Positions 1 through 6,565 of a DNA stretch of 11,233 bases are shown piece by piece. Position 1 is the stretch's first letter, and each line of letters opens with the position of its first letter. The notes below the pieces were generated by a model. That model was not told the origin of the DNA. It saw only the letters and a program-made list of their open reading frames with translations, and searched no databases. The DNA is from Massilia sp. UBA2604 (lineage in GTDB: Bacteria; Pseudomonadota; Gammaproteobacteria; Burkholderiales; Burkholderiaceae_D), in contig DDKG01000330.1 in NCBI GenBank assembly GCA_002339265.1, forward strand, positions 1 to 11,233, in the 5' to 3' direction. The translations under genes and the position numbers were made by a program.

Positions 1-155
1 GCCGCGGGCTGCTCCAGCACCCAGGGCGCGGCCAGCGCGCAGCGGATGTCGAGCGAGGTGCGCAGGGTGAACAGCGACAGCAGGCGGCTGAGGGCATCGA
101 TACCCTCGGCCGCGCCGCCGTCGGCGTCGGCCTTACTGCGCAGTCCAGCCTCCAT
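1..155 (-). CDS. AraC-family transcriptional regulator with AraC-binding cupin domain, N-terminal part only
   Basis: The minus-strand frame is open from the ATG at 155 to the window edge, giving about 51 residues. After a variable Ala/Asp/Gly-rich stretch it reads IDALSRLLSLFTLRTSLDIR, followed by a CALAAPWVLEQPAA segment. That pattern (D-x-LSxLL, LDIRC, PWxLxxP) is the usual beginning of the cupin sensor domain of AraC-type regulators that carry a C-terminal helix-turn-helix. The helix-turn-helix part lies outside the window. The ATG at 155 is the only ATG before the conserved block; no clear Shine-Dalgarno sequence precedes it, and it lies inside the end of bdhA (23-base overlap), so translation is probably coupled to bdhA. 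The family call rests on about 35 residues. It could regulate bdhA, but that is inference from position. Confidence 0.6.
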   Translation of the reverse strand, partial: MEAGLRSKADADGGAAEGIDALSRLLSLFTLRTSLDIRCALAAPWVLEQPA

Positions 156-927
156 CCATATTCCAGGCCACGCCGCGCACCTGGTCGGCGGCCGGGCTGC
201 AGAAGAACACGGCCAGCGCGCCCAGTTCTTCCGGGGTGACGAATTCGCCCGACGGCTGTTTTTCGGACAGCAGCGCGCGCCGCGCGGTGTCGTTGTCCAT
301 GCCCTCGCGCGCGGCGCGGTCGTCGACCTGCTTCTGCACCAGCGGGGTCAGCACGAAACCGGGGCAGATCGCATTCGCGGTCACGCCGGTCTGCGCCGTC
401 TCGAGCGCCGTCACCTTGGTGAGACCGACCAGGCCGTGCTTGGCGGCGACGTAGGCCGATTTCTGGCTCGATCCCACCAGGCCGTGCACCGAGGCCAGGT
501 TGATGATGCGGCCCCAGTTTTTCTGCTTCATCGCGGGCAGGGCCAGGCGAGTAGTGTGGAAGGCCGAGCTCAGGTTGATGGCGATGATGGCGTCCCATTT
601 CTCGGTGGGGAAGTCCTCGACCGAGGCCACGTGCTGGATGCCGGCATTGTTGACCAGGACGTCGACGCCGCCGAATTTCTCGGTGGCGTAGGCCATCATG
701 GCCTCGATCTCGTCGGGCTTGGACATGTCGGCGTTGTGGTAGGCCGTCTGCACCCCGAACTCGGCGCCGATGTCGGTGTACAGCTTCTCGATCTGCTGGG
801 CGTCGCCGAAGCCGTTGAACACGATGTTGGCGCCCTGTTCGGCCAGCGAGCGGGCGATCCCGAGCCCGATGCCCGAGGTGGAACCGGTGACGAGAGCCGT
901 TTTGCCACTTAGCATGGTGGATTTCAT
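133..927 (-). CDS. bdhA: 3-hydroxybutyrate dehydrogenase (short-chain dehydrogenase)
   Basis: This is a 264-residue cytosolic short-chain dehydrogenase that should interconvert (R)-3-hydroxybutyrate and acetoacetate with NAD(H), the step after poly-hydroxybutyrate breakdown. The nucleotide-binding motif TGSTSGIG is at residues 14-21, NNAG at 93-96, and the catalytic triad fits Ser146, Tyr159 and Lys163 (YVAAK). The block NNAGIQHVASVEDFP and the ending VRGVAWNMDGGWTAQ are characteristic of the 3-hydroxybutyrate dehydrogenase subfamily and separate it from generic FabG-like enzymes; the length matches too. The frame stays open to an ATG at 996, but the ATG at 927 is preferred: AGAGGA lies four bases upstream of it, and the family normally starts about 10 residues before the TGxxxGIG motif. 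The gene is divergent from the hydrolase at 1050, and its 3' end overlaps the AraC-type regulator gene on the same strand. Confidence 0.9.
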   Translation of the reverse strand: MKSTMLSGKTALVTGSTSGIGLGIARSLAEQGANIVFNGFGDAQQIEKLYTDIGAEFGVQTAYHNADMSKPDEIEAMMAYATEKFGGVDVLVNNAGIQHVASVEDFPTEKWDAIIAINLSSAFHTTRLALPAMKQKNWGRIINLASVHGLVGSSQKSAYVAAKHGLVGLTKVTALETAQTGVTANAICPGFVLTPLVQKQVDDRAAREGMDNDTARRALLSEKQPSGEFVTPEELGALAVFFCSPAADQVRGVAWNMDGGWTAQ

Positions 928-1049
928 GGTGTCCTCTATATGAAGGTGATCGGGAGAATTGCTCGAGAATTGGTAGAATTCTAATCGCAACACCATCGCG
1001 ATGGTGAATTGCAGAGTCGCCGCAACAATATTCCCATGACGGAGTCACG
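928..1049. promoter_or_regulatory. Divergent control region between bdhA and the hydrolase gene
   Basis: This 122-base gap must hold the 5' signals of both flanking genes. It contains the perfect 10-base palindrome TAGAATTCTA (974-983), which offers TAGAAT as a -10-like hexamer on both strands, and the perfect 16-base palindrome CACCATCGCGATGGTG (991-1006). AGAATT recurs at 955, 966 and 975. Shine-Dalgarno sequences are AGAGGA (complement of 932-937) for bdhA and GGAG (1041-1044) for the hydrolase. No -35 box is convincing on either strand. The 16-base palindrome is a plausible operator for a dimeric repressor; that role is inference. Confidence 0.4.
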
Positions 1050-1922
1050 ATGTCTCAACCCAGATTAAAAAGCGTCCAGTGCAGCTCGCCCGCCGGGCTG
1101 CACCGCGTCGCCTACAAGGAATGGGGCGACGCGGACAACCCGAATGTGCTGGTCTGCGTGCACGGCGTGACCCGCGTGGGCGACGATTTCGACCATCTGG
1201 CGCGCGCCTTGTGCGACGAATTTCGTGTGGTCTGCCCCGACATCGTGGGGCGCGGGCGCTCGGAGCGGCTGCGCGACCCGGCCTATTACACGGTGCCGCA
1301 ATACATGGCCGACATGGTGACGCTGATCGCGCGCGTCACGACAGGCGACGAGGGTGTGGCCTGGTTCGGCACCTCGATGGGCGGCCTGATCGGCATGGCG
1401 TTGGCCGCCCTCGACGGCAGCCCGGTGCGCAAGTTCGTGCTCAACGATATCGGACCGGTGCTCGATGGCGCCGCCTTGCGCCGCATCGGCGACTATATCG
1501 GCCAGGACGTGCGCTTCCCGAGCTTCGCCGCCGGGGCCGAGTTCGTGAAGACGGTCTCGGCATCCTTCGGCCCGCATTCCGACGACGAATGGCGCAAGCT
1601 GGCGGCCGACGTCCTGCGCCAGGGCGACGATGGCCAGTGGGAGCGCCACTACGACCTGAACCTGGCGCAGCCGTTCCGCGAGATCACGCTGGAAGGCGCC
1701 GCCCGGGACGAGGCCGCGCTGTGGGCGGCCTGGGACGCGATCCGCTGCCCGACCCTGCTGGTGCGCGGCGCGCATTCCGACCTGCTGTCGCACGAGACCG
1801 CGCAGCAGATGACGGAGCGCGGACCGCGTCCACGCCTGGTCGAACTGCCCGGGGTCGGCCATGCGCCGACCTTCGTGCACGACGACCAGATCGCGATCGC
1901 ACGCGAGTTTTTAATCGGCTGA
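1050..1922 (+). CDS. Alpha/beta-fold hydrolase
   Basis: This is a 290-residue protein with a complete alpha/beta-hydrolase plan: the oxyanion-hole HG motif at 38-39, the nucleophile elbow G-T-S-M-G with Ser109, a probable catalytic Asp244 in RGAHSDLLS, and catalytic His271 in GVGHAP. A cap region of about 90 residues (roughly 140-230) separates the nucleophile from the acid. There is no signal peptide or membrane segment, so it should be cytosolic. The substrate cannot be read from the sequence. The divergent 3-hydroxybutyrate dehydrogenase makes a short ester or hydroxyalkanoate-oligomer substrate conceivable, but this is only context. The start is supported by GGAG at 1041-1044 with a five-base spacer. 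A RidA-family gene follows 37 bases downstream, probably in the same transcript. Confidence 0.85.
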   Translation: MSQPRLKSVQCSSPAGLHRVAYKEWGDADNPNVLVCVHGVTRVGDDFDHLARALCDEFRVVCPDIVGRGRSERLRDPAYYTVPQYMADMVTLIARVTTGDEGVAWFGTSMGGLIGMALAALDGSPVRKFVLNDIGPVLDGAALRRIGDYIGQDVRFPSFAAGAEFVKTVSASFGPHSDDEWRKLAADVLRQGDDGQWERHYDLNLAQPFREITLEGAARDEAALWAAWDAIRCPTLLVRGAHSDLLSHETAQQMTERGPRPRLVELPGVGHAPTFVHDDQIAIAREFLIG

Positions 1923-1959
1923 ACCATACGGTTCGCTCTAAACCTAGAAGAAAGAGATC

Positions 1960-2310
1960 ATGGAAATCAAACGACTGCACGTAGGCAAACGCCTGTCCGA
2001 AGTGGCCATCCACAACGAAACCGTCTACCTGGCGGGCCAGATCGCCGAAGACACCAGCCAGGGCATCGAGGAGCAGATGCGCGAAGTGCTGGGCCACGTC
2101 GACCGCCTGCTGGGCGAAGCCGGCAGCGACAAGACCTGCATCCTCTCCTGCCAGATCTTCATCTCCAGCATGGATAACTTCCCCGGCATGAACAGCGTCT
2201 GGGACGAGTGGGTGCCGCAGGGCCATACCCCGCCGCGCGCGACCGTCGAAGCCAAGCTGGCCAACCCCGCCTGCCTGGTCGAGGTCTGCGTCATCGCCGC
2301 ACTGCGTTAA
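1960..2310 (+). CDS. RidA family protein (enamine/imine deaminase superfamily)
   Basis: This 116-residue protein has the usual size of RidA/YjgF proteins, small trimeric cytosolic enzymes that hydrolyse reactive enamine and imine intermediates such as 2-aminoacrylate. VYLAGQIAED near the N terminus matches the family's (S/A)GQI motif, and the C-terminal block PPRATVEAKLANPACLVEV places the expected catalytic Arg at residue 93 and a conserved Glu at 109. The retained Arg suggests deaminase activity, but it may belong to a RidA subfamily of different specificity. The start has a purine-rich AAAGAG at 1951-1956. relA begins only three bases after its stop codon, so the two are almost certainly co-transcribed and probably translationally coupled. 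Confidence 0.85.
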   Translation: MEIKRLHVGKRLSEVAIHNETVYLAGQIAEDTSQGIEEQMREVLGHVDRLLGEAGSDKTCILSCQIFISSMDNFPGMNSVWDEWVPQGHTPPRATVEAKLANPACLVEVCVIAALR

Positions 2311-2313
2311 GGT

Positions 2314-4554
2314 ATGGTATCGACCGCCCTGCTGGGCGACGTCAACAGCGGCCTGGTCCAGGGCCTGAGCCAGGAGGACTGCGTGCGCGTGCACGCGGCG
2401 CTCGACTACGCGGCCGCGGGCTACGGCGAGCGGACCGCGGCCTCGGGCCAGGGGGCCTTCGAGTTCTCGCTCGGCGCCGCCGGCACGCTGGCCTACCTGA
2501 ACACCGACGCCGAGACCCGCATCGCGGGCCTCTTGTTCGAGCTGGCGCTGATGGAACCCTCCACCTTCGGCGGCATCGAGGAGCGTTTCGGCCCCGAGGT
2601 GGCGGCGCTGGTGCAGGGCGTGCACCAGCTGATCCGCCTGCGCGACCTGACCGTCGGCCAGGCGCCGGTGGGCAGCGGCAAGAACGCGGCCCAGCAAGCG
2701 GCCGCCCAGAACGAAACCCTGCGCAAGATGCTGCTGGCGATGGCCACCGACATGCGCGTGGTCCTGATGCGCCTGGCCTCGTGCGCCGCCACCTTGCGCT
2801 ACTTCGCCGAACACAAACGCTTCGACGAAGTCACGCGCGCCTATGGGCGCGAGGTGCTGGACTTCTATGCGCCGCTGGCCAACCGCCTGGGCATCTGGCA
2901 ACTGAAATGGGAGCTGGAAGACCTGGCCTTCCGCTTCATCGAACCGGACACCTATAAACGCATCGCCAAGATGCTCGAAGAAAAGCGCATGTCGCGCGAG
3001 AGCTTCGTGGCCTCGTCGATCGCGCGTCTGCAGAGCGAACTGGCGGCGGCCGGCATCAAGGCCGATGTCTCGGGGCGGCCCAAGCACATCTACAGCATCT
3101 GGAGCAAGATGCGCGGCAAGGAACTCGATTTCTCGGAGCTGTACGACGTGCGCGCCTTCCGCGTGATCGTGGCCGACATCAAGACCTGCTACACGGTGCT
3201 GGGCGTGATCCACAATATCTGGACCCCGGTGCCGAAGGAGTTCGACGACTATATCTCGCGTCCGAAACCGAACGGCTACCGCTCGCTGCATACGGTGGTG
3301 ACAGCCGACGACGGCCGGCCGCTCGAAGTGCAGATCCGCACGCAAGAGATGCACAACTTCGCCGAGTACGGCATTGCCGCCCACTGGCGCTACAAGGAAG
3401 AGGGCGGGTCGAACTTCAAGAGCCAGCAGTACGACGAGAAGATCGCCTGGCTGCGCCAGCTGCTGGCCTGGAAGACCGACGTCGCCGACGCCGTCGCCGG
3501 GCAGGAGGAGCAGCAGCGCGAATGGGTCGAGAAGCTCAAGGCGGCCAGCCTGGACGACCGCATCTTCGTGCTGACCCCGCAGGCGCGGGTGCTGGAACTG
3601 CCGGTGGGCGCGACGCCGATCGACTTCGCCTATCACCTGCACAGCGATGTCGGCCATCGCTGCCGCGGCGCCAAGATCGACGGCACGATGGTGCCGCTGA
3701 ACACCCAGCTCAAGAACGGCCAGACCTGCGAGATCATCACCGCCAAGGGCGGCGCCGCAGGCCAGGGCCCGTCGCGCGACTGGCTCAGCCCCGGCTATGC
3801 GGCCAGCAGCCGCACCCGCTCCAAGATCCGGGCCTGGTTCCACGCCCTGGACCAGGCCGAGACCCTGGCCCAGGGACGGGCGCTGGTCGAAAAATCCCTC
3901 CAGCGCGAGGGCAAGACCGCGGTCAACCTCGAGCTGCTGGCGCAAAAACTCGGCTTCGCCAAGGTCGACGAATTGTTCATCGAGGTCGGCAAGGACAAGT
4001 TCAGTCTGCGCCACGTCGAGGCCGCGCTGCACGAGGGCGGCGAGCCGGCGCCCGTCGAAGACGCGGCGGTGGTCAATAAAAGCCGCGCCTCGAGCGTGGA
4101 GCAGGGCGCCAAGTCGGGCGTGCTGGTGGTGGGCACCGATGGCTTGATGACGGTGCTGGCCAAGTGCTGCAAGCCGGCGCCGCCGGATCCGATCGTCGGC
4201 TTCGTCACGCGCGGCAAGGGCGTCTCGATCCACCGCCTGAGCTGCAAGAACTTCGCCGAGATGCAGGCCAAGTCGCCCGAGCGCGTGATCCACGTCGAGT
4301 GGGGCATGGCCGGCATGGAGACGGTCTACCCGGTCGACCTGTTCATCCTGGCGCAGGACCGCCAGGGCCTGCTGCGCGACATCTCCGAGGTGTTCTCGCG
4401 CGAGAAGATCAATGTGATCGGGGTGAATACCCAGAGCGCCAGGGGCCAGGCGCGCATGGTGTTCACGGCGGAGATCGGGTCGACCGCGCAGGCGCAGAAG
4501 GCGCTGGCGGCGATCATGGAGGTGTCGGGGGTGATGGAGGCGCGGAGGCAGTAG
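2314..4554 (+). CDS. relA: RelA-type (p)ppGpp synthetase (GTP pyrophosphokinase)
   Basis: This is a 746-residue long RelA/SpoT homologue that transfers pyrophosphate from ATP to GTP/GDP on starved ribosomes. Order: degenerate hydrolase (HD) domain about 50-185; synthetase domain about 230-365 with SGRPKHIYSIWSKM, PKPNGYRSLHT (317-327) and EVQIRTQEMH; TGS domain 415-478; conserved Cys pair 618-619 (KCCKP) in the zinc-finger-like domain; ACT domain about 672-746. The acidic EXDD signature of monofunctional RelA is present as EFDD (309-312). Where a hydrolase has HDxxED there is LLFELALMEPS (73-83), so ppGpp hydrolysis is very unlikely and a separate SpoT should exist. The ATG at 2314 is three bases after the ridA stop; the only nearby purine run (AAGG, 2309-2312) is too close for a normal Shine-Dalgarno. 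An in-frame GTG at 2383 has AGGAGG (2372-2377) five bases upstream and is an alternative start. Confidence 0.95.
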   Translation: MVSTALLGDVNSGLVQGLSQEDCVRVHAALDYAAAGYGERTAASGQGAFEFSLGAAGTLAYLNTDAETRIAGLLFELALMEPSTFGGIEERFGPEVAALVQGVHQLIRLRDLTVGQAPVGSGKNAAQQAAAQNETLRKMLLAMATDMRVVLMRLASCAATLRYFAEHKRFDEVTRAYGREVLDFYAPLANRLGIWQLKWELEDLAFRFIEPDTYKRIAKMLEEKRMSRESFVASSIARLQSELAAAGIKADVSGRPKHIYSIWSKMRGKELDFSELYDVRAFRVIVADIKTCYTVLGVIHNIWTPVPKEFDDYISRPKPNGYRSLHTVVTADDGRPLEVQIRTQEMHNFAEYGIAAHWRYKEEGGSNFKSQQYDEKIAWLRQLLAWKTDVADAVAGQEEQQREWVEKLKAASLDDRIFVLTPQARVLELPVGATPIDFAYHLHSDVGHRCRGAKIDGTMVPLNTQLKNGQTCEIITAKGGAAGQGPSRDWLSPGYAASSRTRSKIRAWFHALDQAETLAQGRALVEKSLQREGKTAVNLELLAQKLGFAKVDELFIEVGKDKFSLRHVEAALHEGGEPAPVEDAAVVNKSRASSVEQGAKSGVLVVGTDGLMTVLAKCCKPAPPDPIVGFVTRGKGVSIHRLSCKNFAEMQAKSPERVIHVEWGMAGMETVYPVDLFILAQDRQGLLRDISEVFSREKINVIGVNTQSARGQARMVFTAEIGSTAQAQKALAAIMEVSGVMEARRQ

Positions 4555-4591
4555 GGGCTGCACGCCTTGTGGGCTGATCACGCAAGCTTGG

Positions 4592-4611
4592 GTTCCCGCC
4601 TCCGCGGGAAC
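4592..4611. repeat. GTTCCCGC-type palindromic repeat, unit 1
   Basis: GTTCCCGC (4592-4599) and GCGGGAAC (4604-4611) form a perfect eight-base stem around CTCC. On the minus strand it reads GTCGTTCCCGCGGAGGCGGG, the form of the short dispersed palindromic repeats common between genes in many GC-rich proteobacteria. It lies 37 bases after relA. There is no T-run on either side, so it is not an intrinsic terminator, although the hairpin could protect the relA mRNA 3' end. Confidence 0.6.
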
Positions 4612-4672
4612 GACGTTGTCGTGTGAGCCGGCATGCATGCGGATCGACTTCGGCCACGTCCCATGGCACGTC

Positions 4673-4705
4673 GTTCCCGCCCTCGCCGGGCGCCTTGGCG
4701 GGAAC
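4673..4705. repeat. GTTCCCGC-type palindromic repeat, unit 2, inverted relative to unit 1
   Basis: GTTCCCGCC (4673-4681) and GGCGGGAAC (4697-4705) form a nine-base stem with a 15-base, GC-rich inner part (4682-4696), longer than in unit 1. It is preceded by CACGTC and followed by CCGGG, echoing in reverse the flanks of unit 1. The two units face opposite ways about 60 bases apart, like a REP-doublet (BIME-like) arrangement. It ends 80 bases before the permease start codon. The rest of the 231-base gap (4555-4785) shows no coding signal. Confidence 0.55.
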
Positions 4706-4785
4706 CCGGGTCCGCGGCACCCCACGAACGTAATCATTTGTCACGAACGCGCATCCACCCCCTCCGACCAAGTATCATTCTGCCC

Positions 4786-5592
4786 ATGCCGCGAACGATC
4801 CCTCCCATCGCCCAACCCAATCTGTGGCTCGCCTACCTGGCGCGCTACCTGCGCAGCTGGTGGTACATGATCCATCTGGGCGCGATCGCCGTCGTCACGG
4901 CGCTCTCGCCCTCCACCTGGAAACGCGCCAGCTTCCACGCCACCGCGCGCCACATCCACGCCAGCACCTGGCAGGTGCTGCCCTGGTTCACGCTGGCCTC
5001 GTGCCTGGTCAGCCTGGTCATCATCCGCATCGTGCTGGTCACGGCCAAGAGCTACGGCCTGTCCGGCCTTGCGCTCGAGATGGTGGTGCGGGTATTGGTG
5101 CTGGAGCTGATTCCGCTGTCGGCGGCCCTTTTCGTGGCGCTGCGCGCCAGCATGGCCTTCGACGCCTCGGCCCTGGGCCTGGCGCGTTCGGGCCTGTCGA
5201 TCCGCGCGGCCAGCGACGAAGCGCTGCGCCGGGTGCGGCGCGACCTGGTGCCGCAGCTGATCGCCAACGCGGTCGCAGTGCTGTCCCTGGCGATGGTCAC
5301 TTCGATCGTCGTGCTGCTGCTGGCCTACCTGAACGTCTACGGTTTTTCGCCGTGGGGCATCCCGGACTACACCCGAACCGTGGGCCGCGTGTTCGCGCCG
5401 GTGGTGACGGCCGGCTTCGTGCTCAAGACGGTGCTGTTCGGCCTGGCCGTGGCGCTGATCCCGACCGCCGCCGTGCTCGAGCTGCAGCGCTATCCGCGCG
5501 CGCTGGCCACCAGCGTGCAACCCGGCGCGCTGCGCCTGCTGTTCGTGCTGATCGTGATCGAGGCCGGCTCGCTGGTCTTGAAATACATCTGA
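4786..5592 (+). CDS. MlaE-like permease of an MCE lipid transport system
   Basis: This 268-residue integral inner-membrane protein belongs, by pattern, to the MlaE/YrbE permease group, which partners MCE proteins to move lipids between inner and outer membranes. Hydrophobic segments fall near residues 28-42, 63-86, 98-120, 158-184, 206-232 and 250-266. The block ALEMVVRVLVLELIPLSAAL followed by FVALRAS resembles the MlaE core (…REL-P-…-LF-A-R-S) in divergent form. The frame is open to an ATG at 4633, but that part runs through the repeat region with no family likeness; the ATG at 4786 immediately precedes the recognisable protein. There is no Shine-Dalgarno before it; TATCAT at 4773-4778 is a possible -10 giving an almost leaderless mRNA. 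The MCE gene follows after 25 bases. No ATPase gene adjoins. Confidence 0.75.
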   Translation: MPRTIPPIAQPNLWLAYLARYLRSWWYMIHLGAIAVVTALSPSTWKRASFHATARHIHASTWQVLPWFTLASCLVSLVIIRIVLVTAKSYGLSGLALEMVVRVLVLELIPLSAALFVALRASMAFDASALGLARSGLSIRAASDEALRRVRRDLVPQLIANAVAVLSLAMVTSIVVLLLAYLNVYGFSPWGIPDYTRTVGRVFAPVVTAGFVLKTVLFGLAVALIPTAAVLELQRYPRALATSVQPGALRLLFVLIVIEAGSLVLKYI

Positions 5593-5617
5593 ATCCTGAA
5601 TCCTGGAACCAAAACCC

Positions 5618-6565
5618 ATGCCGGACCTGACTCCCGATCCATCCATCCCCGACGAACCGAAGAACGTCGAAGCCAAGGCGGTGATCCTGCTGGTGCTGCT
5701 TGGCCTGTTGATCGCTGCTTTCGTGCTGTACGTGATGTACGCGCGCGGCGTGTTCGAGCCGACCCAGCGCCTGACCCTGGTGGCCGAGGATTCGTCCGGC
5801 GTCATCCCTGGCATGGACATGACCTTCGCGGGCTTTCCGATCGGGCGCGTGCGCCAGGTCGACCTGGGCGACGACGGCAAGGTGCAGATCACGGTCGACG
5901 TCCAGAGCAAGGACGCCAAGTGGCTGCGCGCCTCCAGCGTGTTCACGCTGGAATCGAGCATCGTCGGCGAAACCCGCCTGCGGGCCTACACCGGGGTGCT
6001 GACCGACGCGCCGCTGCCGCCGAATTCCACCCGCACCGTGCTGCGCGGCGATGCCACCGCCGAGATCCCACGCATCGTCGCCACTGCGCGCGCGCTGCTG
6101 GAAAACCTGGAAACCATGACCGCCTCGGGCTCGGACGTCAACGCCAGCCTGGCCAACCTGTCGGCGGTGACCGGCCGCATGTCGGGCCGCTACGGCGTGC
6201 TCGGTGGCGCCCTGGGCGGCGACGAAGAGGCGAAGAAGCTGATGGAAGCGCTGGACCGGGTCAATGCCATCCTGGCCAAGGCCGACCAGCGCGTGTTCGG
6301 CAAGGCCGGCGTGATGGACGACACCCAGGCGGCGATCCGCCAGCTGGACGTGGTGCTGCAGGACGCCAGCACCACGCTGAAGAAGGTCGACGCGGTGCTG
6401 GTCGAGGCGCAGGCGGTGGGCGCCAACACGCGCGAGGCGACCGAAGACCTGGGCGCCCTGCGCGGCGAGGTCGACGCCAGCCTGCGCAAGGTGAACCGGC
6501 TGGTCGAGGAAATCAACCGCAAGTGGCCATTCGCCCGTAGCAGCCAGGAGATCAAGCTTCCATGA
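5618..6565 (+). CDS. MCE/MlaD-family membrane-anchored lipid-binding protein
   Basis: This 315-residue protein has a cytoplasmic tail, one transmembrane anchor (about 20-42), and a periplasmic MCE domain at about 49-127, recognised by GVIPGMDMTFAGFPIGRVRQ and the following beta-rich DDGKVQITVDV. Residues 150-303 are strongly alpha-helical with heptad-like Leu/Val spacing, as in MCE proteins whose helices form a barrel or needle reaching toward the outer membrane. It ends in NRKWPFARSSQEIKLP, an ending I associate with betaproteobacterial MCE proteins. MCE proteins are the substrate-binding parts of lipid transporters such as Mla and Pqi. It sits between the permease (25-base gap) and the lipoprotein gene, whose ATG overlaps its TGA. 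The 7-base tandem repeat TGAATCC (5590-5603) precedes it, and only a weak GGA lies upstream of the start. Confidence 0.88.
   Translation: MPDLTPDPSIPDEPKNVEAKAVILLVLLGLLIAAFVLYVMYARGVFEPTQRLTLVAEDSSGVIPGMDMTFAGFPIGRVRQVDLGDDGKVQITVDVQSKDAKWLRASSVFTLESSIVGETRLRAYTGVLTDAPLPPNSTRTVLRGDATAEIPRIVATARALLENLETMTASGSDVNASLANLSAVTGRMSGRYGVLGGALGGDEEAKKLMEALDRVNAILAKADQRVFGKAGVMDDTQAAIRQLDVVLQDASTTLKKVDAVLVEAQAVGANTREATEDLGALRGEVDASLRKVNRLVEEINRKWPFARSSQEIKLP

Noticed and set aside
46..912. A 288-residue plus-strand open frame opposite bdhA
   Set aside because: It is rich in Arg/Gly/His with no domain and lies wholly opposite a clear short-chain dehydrogenase gene.
1684..4737. A 1017-residue open frame on the minus strand opposite relA
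   Set aside because: It is antisense to a complete, motif-rich relA gene, its translation is His/Arg/Ala/Gln-rich low-complexity, and it has no recognisable domain. GC-rich third positions in relA remove stop codons from this frame.
5590..5603. Seven-base tandem repeat TGAATCC-TGAATCC at the permease stop codon
   Set aside because: Only two copies and too short to indicate a mobile or regulatory repeat; probably replication slippage.
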